Assembly (NCBI GenBank): GCA_012729555.1
Contig: JAAYCX010000013.1
Span: forward strand, 22,580-86,579
Reading direction: 5' to 3'
DNA from: Acidobacteriota bacterium
GTDB lineage: Bacteria > Acidobacteriota > UBA6911
DNA: 64,000 nucleotides
Below the pieces are notes generated by a model. It had not been told where the DNA came from. It searched no databases and worked only from the letters and a program-made list of their open reading frames with translations. The translations under genes and the position numbers were made by a program. Of this stretch, positions 51,761 to 60,989 are shown one piece after another (the stretch's first letter is position 1; the number at the start of each line of letters is the position of its first letter).

Positions 51761-54700
51761 CTAGATGCGGTCGGGCAGAAGCTCGATGGCGAAAAACCCG
51801 CCGCCGCCGAACATGGCCACCGTCAACAGGAAGGGGTTGGAACGTTCGTTGAAGGCAAAACGAAACAGGAGCGGGTCCCCCGTGAAGGGGAGGGTGACCA
51901 CGGCCGAAAAATCGATGTTCTGCAAGGAGAAGACGCCGAAGCCGACATCGGGAATGTTGAAGGTGTAGCCGAGCCGGGCGCGCTCGGCGTCCACGTCGAC
52001 GATGGGCTGGCCAAAACCGTCGTCGTCCATGCCCGGCAGCTGGATCCGGTCGAGCAGGTCCTTGACGAAATTGAGCGGACCGGCGAATTCGATCGCCGCG
52101 ATCGCCGGATTGAAGACGGGCTTCTGCCCCTTTTTCGCGGTGAACGCAAACTTCGAGAATTTAATCCGGATCAGGGTGACCAGGGGCTTGACCAGGTCGA
52201 GGGTGAAGTCCCTGAGCTCTCCCCTGATTTCGAAGGCAGGGTCCTTGCCGCTGAGGTAGGCGATCGACCGGGCATCGATCGTGAGTGCGGCCGGGCTGCC
52301 GTTGCGTTCGGCGACGAAGGCACCGGAGCTGCGCAGCTGCGGCTTCCAGTTCATCAGGGTGTGCATCTCGACGGGAGACCCGGAGGCGTCGTTGCGGATT
52401 TCGGTCTTGATCGAGAGGGCCTCGTCCGGCCGGCTCAGGAAATCGGGGACCGCCTTGACGATGTCCCTGAGCAGGATGCCGCCCAGGAGACTGGCCTTGT
52501 CGTTAAAAAATTTGGCAGGATCGAAGCGCCCGCCGCTGACATCGGCGAGTGCGGTTTCCGCCGCGGCCATGGCGTCGCCCCCGCCGGAAGGAAGCCCGCC
52601 GACCGGCCCCAGGGCGCGCGACAGCCCGATGACGGAAAAGCTCGGGGTGGCCACCCCGCCCGACCTGTCCCCCTTCCCGGCGCCGAAATCGAGGCCGGGG
52701 GCCGCCGGAATCGCCGCGAAAACCTCGCCCCGGTTTGACCCGCCCAGTCCGTTCTGGAGGTAGGTCTTCGGGTACCGGATCTCCGTGGCGCCGAATCGGA
52801 CCAGGGACTTCAGGGCCGGGATGAAGACCGACGCCCCGTCCATGGCCGGGAAGAACAGGGGCTGTCCCGCCCTTTTCCAGTCGTCGCTCTTGACCTGGCC
52901 AAGCGGCGGCCTGGCCCTGAAGGTGATGTTCTGCACCTCCAGCTCGGTGTCGCCCGGCTTCTGCGGGGGGGCGAAGGCCACCTTGCGGCCCTTGAAGGAA
53001 GGACGGCGCCGGAACCGGTTGGCATCCTGGTTATAGGCCTCGACCACATCCTCCATCTTGTCCGGTTGGAAGGCGTAGTTGGCGTCCACGAATGCCATGG
53101 GGGTGGTGAACTCGACGCGGTTGCCCGCCCGGTCGGCGCCGATGCAGTGAAAGAGGAAGTCCCGCTTCTGAACATAGGGCCAGAATGCCGATTGATGGGC
53201 GCCGTCGAGCAGGTCGCTGTCCTCGGGCCGGTCGAGGGGGGGCGTCATCCGGGTGGTCAGGCGCACCGAGCGGAAGGGGAGTTCGCGCCCCTCGTGGGGC
53301 TGAAACGGGGCCGGGAAGACCTTCTCGGCCTCGCGTACGACGATATACATCCGCTGGAAGAGGTAGGCGATCCGCCGGTCGTCGTCCCCCCGGTGAAATT
53401 TGCGCTCGGTGATCTTGACGAGCGAGGCGGCATGGCCGAAGGGCATCATAAAGCCCTGGTAGACGACCTTGACGTAGTGGTCGCGCCCGAGCGTGGCCCG
53501 GTGGTCCCACTGCTGCACCGCAAGGGGGGTGTCGGACCAGGTCCCCGTGGAGTCGAGCCAGCCGCCGAGGGGCGACAGCATCAGGCGGTCCACCTCCACC
53601 GGTTTCGGCTGCCAGCGGGAACCTTTATGGTTCATGGCGTAGTTGCTGGTGAGGTGGACGATCTCGTGACGGTCCTGGCGGTCGAGCGACATCCGGAACG
53701 GGTGGCCGTTGTCGTGCCCCGGCCCGTCGGACGGCTTCCCGGCGTTGCAGTCGGGAGACCAGACGGCGCGGACGGCCAGGTAGGGGCTGCCGGAATCGAC
53801 GATGGCGCCGTCCGCATCGGGCGCCGCCAGCCGCGTGTGCCAGAGCTCGGTGCGGCCGTTATGGGTGACGGCCCCGACCGAGTGGGCCCAGAGGTTGTAG
53901 GCGTTGGGGGAAAGCAGGAGGCGGTAGGGGAGCTCGATCGCCGTCTGATGCGCCGCCGGCGGCGCGATTTTCAGAATGGCCGTGTTGACCGGAAACCCGA
54001 GTCCATCCCGGCGGACCCGGTAAAGGTCCCGCGCGGAAGCGCCGCCGGGAAGGATCGCCGGCGCGTAGGGCGCCGGTCCGCCGGGGGCCGGGGTCTGGGG
54101 TTTCCGCTTTCCCTGGCCCGCCGCCTGCGCGAAGGCCGCGGGCACCGACGGGGGAAGGGCGACGGGAACCAGGCTCGGGTCCAGGCTTTCCCACGAGAGG
54201 AGCGCCTCCAGCGTCAGCGGGATCTCGGCCACCTCCTTCGGGACCAGAAAGGCCAGGCGCGTGGCGCCCGCGAGCCGCGAACCCACCGGGGGGTCCTTGG
54301 GATCGTCGGACCCGCCCGATTCCTTTTTGGGATCGTTCTTGTCGGGTTCGAAATGAGGCGTGGCCTCGAAAAAGGCCTGCTCGGCGATATGCTGCGGGGG
54401 AAAGTGAACGATGAGGTAGGCCGGGTCGCCGTCCATCCGGACGAGCTTCGGCGGCGTGCCGGGCTGCATGGCGAGATTGAGGCATTCGATCTCGAGCGTC
54501 AGCAGGTCGTCGGGGCGCAGGACCGATAACCTGGGGTTCCGCACCAGTAGCTGCGCCTTCTTCAAATCGGCCTGGGGCCGGAGGCCCGGGGAGATCTTCG
54601 GCTGAACCTTCTTCCGGTTCTGCGCGAGTTCGAATCCCTCGTCCCCGTGGACGACGGGGATGAGCCCCGCCACCCCCGCGATGCAGAGAAAGCGGCGCCG

Positions 54701-54790
54701 CGTGAGCGGCTGCGCCCGATCCTCCCGCAAGGCGTCCGTCCGCCTGCCCCGAACCTCGTCCCGGTCCTTCCCGCGCCCGTCTTCGCCCAT
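51761..54790 (-). CDS. Giant exported protein of unknown function, ended by in-frame TAG
   Basis: This ORF encodes 1009 residues up to a TAG; with the in-frame continuation to 51377 the full product would be about 1137. The N-terminus carries a twin-arginine-like export signal, L-T-R-R-R-F-L-C-I-A-G-V-A-G-L-I-P-V-V, after a ~28-residue polar leader. The C-terminal third has repeated F-x-F and G-x-G beta patterns. No enzyme motif is seen. Start ATG 54790 has AGGGG upstream. The next gene downstream is the 1370-residue protein. The TAG could be a real nonsense mutation, a sequencing error or a recoded codon. Confidence 0.75.
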   Translation of the reverse strand: MGEDGRGKDRDEVRGRRTDALREDRAQPLTRRRFLCIAGVAGLIPVVHGDEGFELAQNRKKVQPKISPGLRPQADLKKAQLLVRNPRLSVLRPDDLLTLEIECLNLAMQPGTPPKLVRMDGDPAYLIVHFPPQHIAEQAFFEATPHFEPDKNDPKKESGGSDDPKDPPVGSRLAGATRLAFLVPKEVAEIPLTLEALLSWESLDPSLVPVALPPSVPAAFAQAAGQGKRKPQTPAPGGPAPYAPAILPGGASARDLYRVRRDGLGFPVNTAILKIAPPAAHQTAIELPYRLLLSPNAYNLWAHSVGAVTHNGRTELWHTRLAAPDADGAIVDSGSPYLAVRAVWSPDCNAGKPSDGPGHDNGHPFRMSLDRQDRHEIVHLTSNYAMNHKGSRWQPKPVEVDRLMLSPLGGWLDSTGTWSDTPLAVQQWDHRATLGRDHYVKVVYQGFMMPFGHAASLVKITERKFHRGDDDRRIAYLFQRMYIVVREAEKVFPAPFQPHEGRELPFRSVRLTTRMTPPLDRPEDSDLLDGAHQSAFWPYVQKRDFLFHCIGADRAGNRVEFTTPMAFVDANYAFQPDKMEDVVEAYNQDANRFRRRPSFKGRKVAFAPPQKPGDTELEVQNITFRARPPLGQVKSDDWKRAGQPLFFPAMDGASVFIPALKSLVRFGATEIRYPKTYLQNGLGGSNRGEVFAAIPAAPGLDFGAGKGDRSGGVATPSFSVIGLSRALGPVGGLPSGGGDAMAAAETALADVSGGRFDPAKFFNDKASLLGGILLRDIVKAVPDFLSRPDEALSIKTEIRNDASGSPVEMHTLMNWKPQLRSSGAFVAERNGSPAALTIDARSIAYLSGKDPAFEIRGELRDFTLDLVKPLVTLIRIKFSKFAFTAKKGQKPVFNPAIAAIEFAGPLNFVKDLLDRIQLPGMDDDGFGQPIVDVDAERARLGYTFNIPDVGFGVFSLQNIDFSAVVTLPFTGDPLLFRFAFNERSNPFLLTVAMFGGGGFFAIELLPDRI

Positions 54791-55046
54791 GGTTCGCCCC
54801 TGGTGCCTGGATGCCGATGAAATGCTCGGGCAGGGCGTCTTCGGCACCTGCCGGAAATGCAAAGATGATCTGTTTTTCGCAGCCGCCGATAGAAGAGCCG
54901 CCGGTTCGGGGCCCGGGGGAGTATATCGGACAAATCCGGGCGAAACAACAGACCGGATTCGAAGGAAAGCCGATCCATCCGGGTCGGCCCTTTCCTCCGC
55001 CCCCCGCCGGGATCGCCTGGTGGAGAGTCAGGGTTTTCGCCGCCGG

Positions 55047-56237
55047 TCATTTCCCCGCACCGGGGCCCCGGTCGCCCGGCGTCGGCAGCGCGGGGGACGG
55101 GGCCGGCCGCGGGGGACCGTCTCCTCCCGGGGCTGCCGGGGCGGGGACCGGCGCGGAGGCGCGCTCGGCCTCCTTTCCGGCCGCGACCAGCTGCCGGATC
55201 TCCCCGAGGAGCGCGGCCGCAAGGGAGACCATGAGGGGCCCGAGGAGGATGCCGAGAAGGCCGAAGGCGAAGGTGCCGCCGATGGCGGCCAGGGCCACCA
55301 GCATCGGGTGCTGCTTTTCGCGCGCCCCGACCACGACGGAACGGATCACGTTGTCGGCCGAACCGACCACGACCAGGCCCCAGAAGGCCAGGAGCGCGCC
55401 CTGCCACCAGGCGCCCATGGCCAAAAAGCCGATGGCGACGGGGGCCCAGACCAGCAGGGCGCCGACGACGGGGACGATCGAGGCCAGCCCCCCCAGGGCG
55501 CCCCAGAGCACGGGGGAGCGGACCCCCACGAACCAGAACCCCAGAATGAGCAGGGCCCCCTGCCCCGCCGCCACGGCCAGCATCCCGTTGACGTTGGCGA
55601 TGACGGAATCGTGGATGGTCCGCTGGATGTTGCCCGCCGTGCGGGAGTCGAGCGGGGTCATCCCCGCCAGGCGCGCCACCATCTCCTTCCCGTACCGGAG
55701 CAGGAAATAGAGGAAGAGGGTCACCAGCAGCCCGGTGAACAGGAGGCCGGTCACCTCGTTGATGGCGATCCCGATGTTGCTGACGAGGTAGCCGCTCACC
55801 CGCTTCATCGCTGCCAGCACCTCGGCGTGGATGGCGTCCTTGTCGATGGGGAGCCGGCTTGCCACGGCCTCGATCATGCGGTCGGCCGAGGCGGCGGCCA
55901 GGGCGGGCCACCCCCCCTCCTCGAGCGTACTCTGGCCGAACTCGTGGTAGAGGGCGGTCAGCCGGCTGGTGACGGTGAACCCCGCGGCGCCGAGCACGGC
56001 CCCGAGCAGGAGCACCGTCCCCAGCGTGGTCAGCAGGGCGGCAGGGCCGGGCCGGCCTCCCAGGCGCCGCGCGAGCCGCTCCTGCGCCGGGTGCGCCATG
56101 ATGGCGATCACGCTGGCCACGATGAAGGCGGTGAAAAAGGGGAGCGCGATCATCACGAGAACGGGGAGCGCCGCCAGGAGCAACACGATGAGAAAGATCA
56201 GCGAGCGCCGCTGGGGCGGCCATTCCGGTTGCGTCAT
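55047..56237 (-). CDS. AI-2E family (PerM/TqsA-like) membrane transporter
   Basis: The protein has 396 residues with about eight membrane segments: two or three at 12-75, then a soluble loop at 90-150 with T-V-T-S-R-L-T-A-L-Y, then the conserved S-I-V-P-V-V-G-A-L-L-V-W-A-P and L-L-G-P-L-M-V-S-L near the end. A Pro/Ala-rich tail of about 40 residues follows. Members export AI-2 or act as Na+/H+ antiporters. Substrate unknown. The 256 bases between it and the giant-protein start hold no gene. Confidence 0.88.
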   Translation of the reverse strand: MTQPEWPPQRRSLIFLIVLLLAALPVLVMIALPFFTAFIVASVIAIMAHPAQERLARRLGGRPGPAALLTTLGTVLLLGAVLGAAGFTVTSRLTALYHEFGQSTLEEGGWPALAAASADRMIEAVASRLPIDKDAIHAEVLAAMKRVSGYLVSNIGIAINEVTGLLFTGLLVTLFLYFLLRYGKEMVARLAGMTPLDSRTAGNIQRTIHDSVIANVNGMLAVAAGQGALLILGFWFVGVRSPVLWGALGGLASIVPVVGALLVWAPVAIGFLAMGAWWQGALLAFWGLVVVGSADNVIRSVVVGAREKQHPMLVALAAIGGTFAFGLLGILLGPLMVSLAAALLGEIRQLVAAGKEAERASAPVPAPAAPGGDGPPRPAPSPALPTPGDRGPGAGK

Positions 56238-56401
56238 ATCCCCTCCCCACCGGGCGCCCGCCCGGTCGGAAAAACCCGCCGGCCGCGCGCCGACTTGACC
56301 CGGATCAAGGAATCGCCCGCGCTTTCCCCCTATCCTGGATGGCGACGGGGCCTCGCGGGTCCGGCCGCCCGGTTGCCGGCTCAGAGTATGCGGAAAGGGA
56401 A

Positions 56402-57403
56402 ATGGACTTCAATCAAAAACAACGGTCGCCCGGCATCGCCCGCACCCGCACGCTGGTGCAGGCGGGCTTCGGCCTGTTCTGCCTCTGGGCGGGGTACCGC
56501 TTTTACGGTTTCTACCTCTGGGCCCTGGAGCGGTCGGACACCTACGTGCCCCGCCCCCCCTCGGTGGAGGCCTTCCTCCCGATCAGCGCCCTGCTCGCGC
56601 TCAAGCGCCTGCTCCTGACCGGGCTCTGGGACCGGGTCCACCCCGCCGGGCTGACGATCTTCATCGCGGCCCTCGTCGTAGCCTGGGCCCTGCGCAAGGG
56701 GTTCTGCGGCTGGATCTGCCCCGCCGGCCTGGTTTCGAACCTGCTCGAGAAGGCGGGGCGCCCGATCGCCCTCCCCCCGCTCCCCCGGTGGGTGGAATAC
56801 CCGCTCCTCAGCCTGAAATATCTCCTCCTCGCCTTTTTCGCCTGGGTCATCCTCGTCGGGATGGACCTCGGTGCGATCGACGCCTTCCTCCGCTCCCCCT
56901 ACAACCTGGCGGCGGACGCCAAGATGCTCCAGTTCTTCCTCCCCCCCTCGGCGCTCACGGCCGGGGTGCTCGGCTTCCTGGTCCTGGTGTCGCTCGTGAT
57001 CCGGAATTTCTGGTGCCGATTCCTCTGCCCCTACGGGGCGCTCCTGGGGCTCCTCGCGCTGATCGGCCCGCTGCGGGTCCGGAGGGATCCGGCCGCCTGC
57101 ATCGACTGCGGCCGGTGCGACCGGGTCTGCCCGGGCTCGATCCGGGTGTCGCGCTCCCGGTCGGTGCGCCGCCCCGAGTGCGTCGGGTGCATGGAGTGCG
57201 TCGAAGCCTGCCCGCGCGAGGACTGTCTCACCTTCGCGGCCGGGAGGCGCGCCCTCCCCGTCCGCGCCTTCCCCCTGGCGGTGGTCGGGCTCTTTCTCCT
57301 CTTCTACCTGGGCGCGGTCCTGACCGGACGGTGGGAAACCACCATCCCGCCGGAGATGTTCCAGCCGCTGTACCGGTCGGCCGGGGAGCTCGCGCACCCC
57401 TGA
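56402..57403 (+). CDS. NapH/CcoG-like membrane polyferredoxin
   Basis: The protein has 333 residues with about five membrane helices. C-G-W-I-C-P-A-G near 101 and C-R-F-L-C-P-Y-G near 212 are the typical C-x3-C-P loops of NapH-type proteins. Two 4Fe-4S motifs, C-I-D-C-G-R-C-D-R-V-C-P and C-V-G-C-M-E-C-V-E-A-C-P, follow near 240-275, and a last helix ends the chain. It passes electrons across or along the membrane. GGAAAGGG precedes the ATG. It is convergent with the FmdE-type gene (4-base gap), within a redox neighbourhood that includes nitric oxide reductase. Confidence 0.87.
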   Translation: MDFNQKQRSPGIARTRTLVQAGFGLFCLWAGYRFYGFYLWALERSDTYVPRPPSVEAFLPISALLALKRLLLTGLWDRVHPAGLTIFIAALVVAWALRKGFCGWICPAGLVSNLLEKAGRPIALPPLPRWVEYPLLSLKYLLLAFFAWVILVGMDLGAIDAFLRSPYNLAADAKMLQFFLPPSALTAGVLGFLVLVSLVIRNFWCRFLCPYGALLGLLALIGPLRVRRDPAACIDCGRCDRVCPGSIRVSRSRSVRRPECVGCMECVEACPREDCLTFAAGRRALPVRAFPLAVVGLFLLFYLGAVLTGRWETTIPPEMFQPLYRSAGELAHP

Positions 57404-57407
57404 CGGG

Positions 57408-58073
57408 CTACGGCCGGATATCGAAGAGGCGCTCCGCCGGGGCGGAGAAATACTCGGCGATCTTCTCGTTGAGCGCGCGGTGCACTTCGGGCGCGTACTT
57501 CGGGTCCTTCATCGTCTTCTGGAAGAGGGGCTCGAAGGTCTCGTGCGGGTTCAGGTGCATGTGAAGGGTCACGCTCTTCCCCGTCGGCTTGTCGGTGAAG
57601 ACCGTCTTTTTCTCCGCCTCGGGGAGGAGGGTGAGGTCCCCCTGCTGGCGGAAGGCGCCGAACTCGCCGCGCGCCCCGGTGATGTAGGCCAGGGCCATCG
57701 CCTGGCAGCAGTGGTGCGACGTCTTCACCCGGATCCCCTGCCGCACCGGGAGCCGCTCGCCGTACAGGGCGCGGAAGGCCTCCTGGGCCATGCGGAAGGC
57801 GAAGGCGGCGCCGCCGGCGCAGTAGCCGTGGACCTTGAGGACCTCGGCGAAGGTGATCTCGACCGTCTCGTCGGGGGTGATGCCGAAGAGGGCCGAATTG
57901 GGGGACCGCATCCGGATCGCGGCGTGCGGGATACCCACCCGGCCCGCGGCCTTCCAGGCGGGGTTATCGGCGGCCCACAGGCCGCACGAGCAGCCGGCGG
58001 CGGCCGCGGCGGCCAGGAAACGCCTGCGGCCGGGGAAACGGAGGAGATCGGCGTGCGAATTCGGGTCGTTCAT
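57408..58073 (-). CDS. FmdE-family protein with twin-arginine-type leader
   Basis: The protein has 221 residues. G-R-R-R-F-L-A-A-A-A-A-A-G-C-S-C-G resembles a Tat leader. The FmdE-like core has V-H-G-Y-C-A-G-G (H82, C85) and T-S-H-H-C-C-Q-A-M-A-L-A (C122, C123). These are candidate metal-binding residues. FmdE was named for formylmethanofuran dehydrogenase, but most bacterial members have no methanofuran link and are thought to bind metal or act in redox. Function here is open. It is divergent from the VOC gene. Confidence 0.75.
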   Translation of the reverse strand: MNDPNSHADLLRFPGRRRFLAAAAAAGCSCGLWAADNPAWKAAGRVGIPHAAIRMRSPNSALFGITPDETVEITFAEVLKVHGYCAGGAAFAFRMAQEAFRALYGERLPVRQGIRVKTSHHCCQAMALAYITGARGEFGAFRQQGDLTLLPEAEKKTVFTDKPTGKSVTLHMHLNPHETFEPLFQKTMKDPKYAPEVHRALNEKIAEYFSAPAERLFDIRP

Positions 58074-58170
58074 GGGGCGGGCTCCTGTGTCTTTCGGGTC
58101 TTTTCCCGATAAATAGCTTTACGCAACACGGCATTCATCCTATTTATAAAGCATTTCGGGGGAAACGAAA

Positions 58171-58536
58171 ATGGCTGCGTTGACGGTCGAAGGGTTTCAC
58201 ACCATCCTCCTCTGCCGCCGGTGGGAAGAGTGCGTCGCCTTCTACCGGGATCTCTTCGGCTTCAGGACCGTGGACTCCGGCCCCGGCTTCGTCGAAGTCG
58301 AGGTCGCGCCGGGATCGCACATCGGCCTGGTCCGGAGCAGGAGAGGAGGCTCCCCCGAAGGGGGCGATTTCGCGCTGGCCCTGACCTTCCGCGTCCCCGA
58401 CCTCGAAAAGGCGCGCGAGTTCCTCGCGGCGCGCGCCCCGGGGGTGGGGGACATCATCGACCACCCCTGGGGCGCGCGCCTGTTCAGGATGCAGGACCCC
58501 GAGGGAAGACCCCTGGAGATCTGGACCCGGCAGTAA
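58171..58536 (+). CDS. VOC-superfamily (glyoxalase-like) protein
   Basis: The protein has 121 residues, a single VOC module pair. It shows G-F-H-T-I-L-L-C-R-R-W-E-E-C-V-A-F-Y-R-D-L-F-G-F, then F-R-M-Q-D-P-E-G-R-P-L-E-I-W at the end, with His and Glu in positions that could bind metal. It may be a lyase, dioxygenase or binding/resistance protein. GGGGG lies 8 bases before the ATG. It ends 20 bases from the nitric oxide reductase stop (convergent). Confidence 0.85.
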   Translation: MAALTVEGFHTILLCRRWEECVAFYRDLFGFRTVDSGPGFVEVEVAPGSHIGLVRSRRGGSPEGGDFALALTFRVPDLEKAREFLAARAPGVGDIIDHPWGARLFRMQDPEGRPLEIWTRQ

Positions 58537-58556
58537 CGACAGGGACCTCCCGCTTC

Positions 58557-60833
58557 CTACAGCCTGATTCCCAGCCGCTCCCAGACCGACTCCCCCTCGG
58601 CGATCTTCTTCGCCTTCAGGTGCCGGTAGGTTCTCAGCAGGAACCAGGCGAGCGGGAGGACGCCGAAGACGATGATGACGGTGTCGGGCACGATCCGCAG
58701 CACTCCCAGCACCCCGACCAGCGGGCGCTCGAAGAAGCCCACCTCGCGCGCCACCCAGAGCCCCTCCCTGTAGCTTGTCCAGACCTGGGCGATGCCGACC
58801 GGGAAGAGGGTGCCGAGCGTCATGGTCAGCAGCCCGGCGTTCAGGCCCCAGAAGGACAGCTTGAGGAGACGGTCGTTCCAGTGTCTCCGTTCGACCAGGC
58901 CGCGCCAGGAGAAGAGGAGGAGCGCCACCGAGAGCATGCCGTAGACGCCGAACAGGGCCCCGTGCGCGTGGTTGACCGTCAGGTAGGTCCCGTGCTCGTA
59001 GTAGTTGACCAGCGGGAGGTTGATCAGGAAGCCGAAGACGCCGGCCCCGAGGAAGTTCCAGAAAGAGCTGGCGATGAGAAAATACATCGGCCACTTGTAG
59101 GGGAACTCCCGCCCCTCCTTCCGGATCGATTTGTACTCCATCAGCCCCCGGACCACCAGGCCGAAAAGCGGCACCGGCTCCATCGAGGAGAAGACCGAGC
59201 CGACGGCGAGCCAGAGCGACGGCCCCCCGAACCAGAAGTAGTGGTGGGCGGTCCCCAGGATGCCGCTCAGGAATACGATGGCGGCGGTGAAATAGGCCAC
59301 CCTGAGCGCGCCCCTGGCCGAGACCAGGTTCATGGCGACCAGGAGGACCGAGATGACGGCCACCCCGAAGAACTCGAAGATGCTCTCCACCCAGATGTGG
59401 ACCACGAACCAGCGCCAGTAGTCGGCCACCGTCAGGTGAGTCCCCCGGGCGAAGAAGAGGCCGAAGGCGAAGAAGACGACCACGAGGATGGCGCTCAGCA
59501 CGTAAAAATGGACCAGCCGGCGGAAATCGGGATCCTGGATGCGCTGGGTGCGGTCGGACACGGCGCGGTAGACGATGACGAGCCACCCCACCAGCCCGAC
59601 CAGAAGGAGGATCTGCCAGAACCTGCCGAGCTCCAGGTATTCCCACCCCTGGTGCCCGAACCAGAACCACCCCTCGCCGAACAGCCCGTTGATCCCGAGC
59701 ACCTGCCCCACCAGGCTCCCGACGGCTACGAGGAGGACCGCCCCGAACAGGATCTCGACCAGCAGGCGCTGCCTGCGGGGTTCGCGTCCCCCGATGATGG
59801 GGGCCAGGTAGATCGAGGAGGCGATCCAGGTGGTGGCGATCCAGAAGATGGCCAGCTGCAGGTGCCAGGACTTGGCCCAGCTGTAGGGGATCAGGCTCCC
59901 CACGATCGGGATGTAGAAGCTCCCCGGGTGGACCGTGTAGTGGGCCAGCAGCCCGCCGAAGCTCGTCTGGACCAAAAAGAGGAGGATGACGACGAGAAAG
60001 AACTTGGCCGCCGCCAGCTGGCTCGGCGTCAGCGGCATGTCGATGAGCTTGTCGGCGAGCGGCACCCCCTTCGGCTCGCCGTACCAGAGCCCGTCGCGGT
60101 GGACCCAGAAGATGAAGAGCCCCAGGGTGACGAACAGGGAGATGATGCCGGCCAGGGTCCAGACATAGGTCTCCGTGGTGGCGACGTTGCCGACCTCCGG
60201 CTCGTGGGGCCAGTTGTTGGTGTAGCTGTAGTCGGAGCCGGGGCGGGCGGCCGAGGCGACCCACGCGGTCCAGAAGAAGAAGCGTCCCAGCTGCCTTCGC
60301 TCTTCCGCCGTCGGGACCGTCCCCGGCAGGAAGCCGTAGCCGGTGTCGCCGTCCCGGAAGGTGCGTTCCCAGAACTCGAGGCTCTCGGCGAGCGCCGCCT
60401 CCTGGGCCGGCTCCAGCCGGAGGGTGTCCGCGTCCGCGTCATGGGCGTTGGCCTTCATCATCCGGCGCGTCCGGATGTCGACGAGGTCCTTTTCCTCCCC
60501 GGCAAGCTCCGCGTAGGGGCGCCCGTAGGCCCCGAGCGCCAGTTCCTCCCTCACCCTGGCGCCGGCGCGGTGCAGGGTGACGGCCGAAAACTCCATCCCC
60601 CGCTGCGACCCGTGCCCCCAGACGCTCCCGTGGTCCATCAGCCCGTAGCGCTGGAAGACGTCCTGCCCGGCGAGGATGTCGGCCTTCGTGAAAAGCACCT
60701 CTCCGTCAGGGCCGAGAACCCGCCCAGGGTAGGGGGGCGCCTCGCGGTTGGCGAAAAACCCGCCCAGGAGCAAACCGCCCAGGGCAATGACAAAACAGAC
60801 TATCGCCGCTCTTTTGAGTGTCTCCGTTGACAT
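58557..60833 (-). CDS. norZ: Quinol-dependent nitric oxide reductase (qNOR)
   Basis: The protein has 758 residues, right for the single-chain qNOR: an N-terminal helix, a ~200-residue periplasmic domain (G-S-V-W-G-H-G-S-Q-R-G near 82), and about 13 further helices. Heme/FeB ligands are visible: W-H-L-Q-L-A-I-F-W, V-H-I-W-V-E, A-H-H-Y-F-W and V-N-H-A-H-G. The conserved Glu of W-V-E and of M-E-P-V-P near the catalytic site are present. It reduces NO to N2O with quinol, mostly for NO detoxification when no other denitrification genes are adjacent, as here. ATG 60833 fits the family N-terminus. Confidence 0.93.
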   Translation of the reverse strand: MSTETLKRAAIVCFVIALGGLLLGGFFANREAPPYPGRVLGPDGEVLFTKADILAGQDVFQRYGLMDHGSVWGHGSQRGMEFSAVTLHRAGARVREELALGAYGRPYAELAGEEKDLVDIRTRRMMKANAHDADADTLRLEPAQEAALAESLEFWERTFRDGDTGYGFLPGTVPTAEERRQLGRFFFWTAWVASAARPGSDYSYTNNWPHEPEVGNVATTETYVWTLAGIISLFVTLGLFIFWVHRDGLWYGEPKGVPLADKLIDMPLTPSQLAAAKFFLVVILLFLVQTSFGGLLAHYTVHPGSFYIPIVGSLIPYSWAKSWHLQLAIFWIATTWIASSIYLAPIIGGREPRRQRLLVEILFGAVLLVAVGSLVGQVLGINGLFGEGWFWFGHQGWEYLELGRFWQILLLVGLVGWLVIVYRAVSDRTQRIQDPDFRRLVHFYVLSAILVVVFFAFGLFFARGTHLTVADYWRWFVVHIWVESIFEFFGVAVISVLLVAMNLVSARGALRVAYFTAAIVFLSGILGTAHHYFWFGGPSLWLAVGSVFSSMEPVPLFGLVVRGLMEYKSIRKEGREFPYKWPMYFLIASSFWNFLGAGVFGFLINLPLVNYYEHGTYLTVNHAHGALFGVYGMLSVALLLFSWRGLVERRHWNDRLLKLSFWGLNAGLLTMTLGTLFPVGIAQVWTSYREGLWVAREVGFFERPLVGVLGVLRIVPDTVIIVFGVLPLAWFLLRTYRHLKAKKIAEGESVWERLGIRL

Positions 60834-60989
60834 CGTTTGTCTCCTTGTCCTTCGGGGATGAACATCCGGCCAATGCGTCGATGGTGTCGCGAAAAAAAAC
60901 CGGTGAATGGCCACCAAGCTACCCGAAAGGGAGAGGATTTGCAAGCGTGAGGAAAGGGGAGACGCCCCCGAAGGGACGCCCCCGGCAGG

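Noticed and set aside
51761..51763. TAG read as pyrrolysine
   Set aside because: No pyrrolysine genes are in the window and the protein is not a methylamine methyltransferase; nonsense mutation or sequencing error is simpler.
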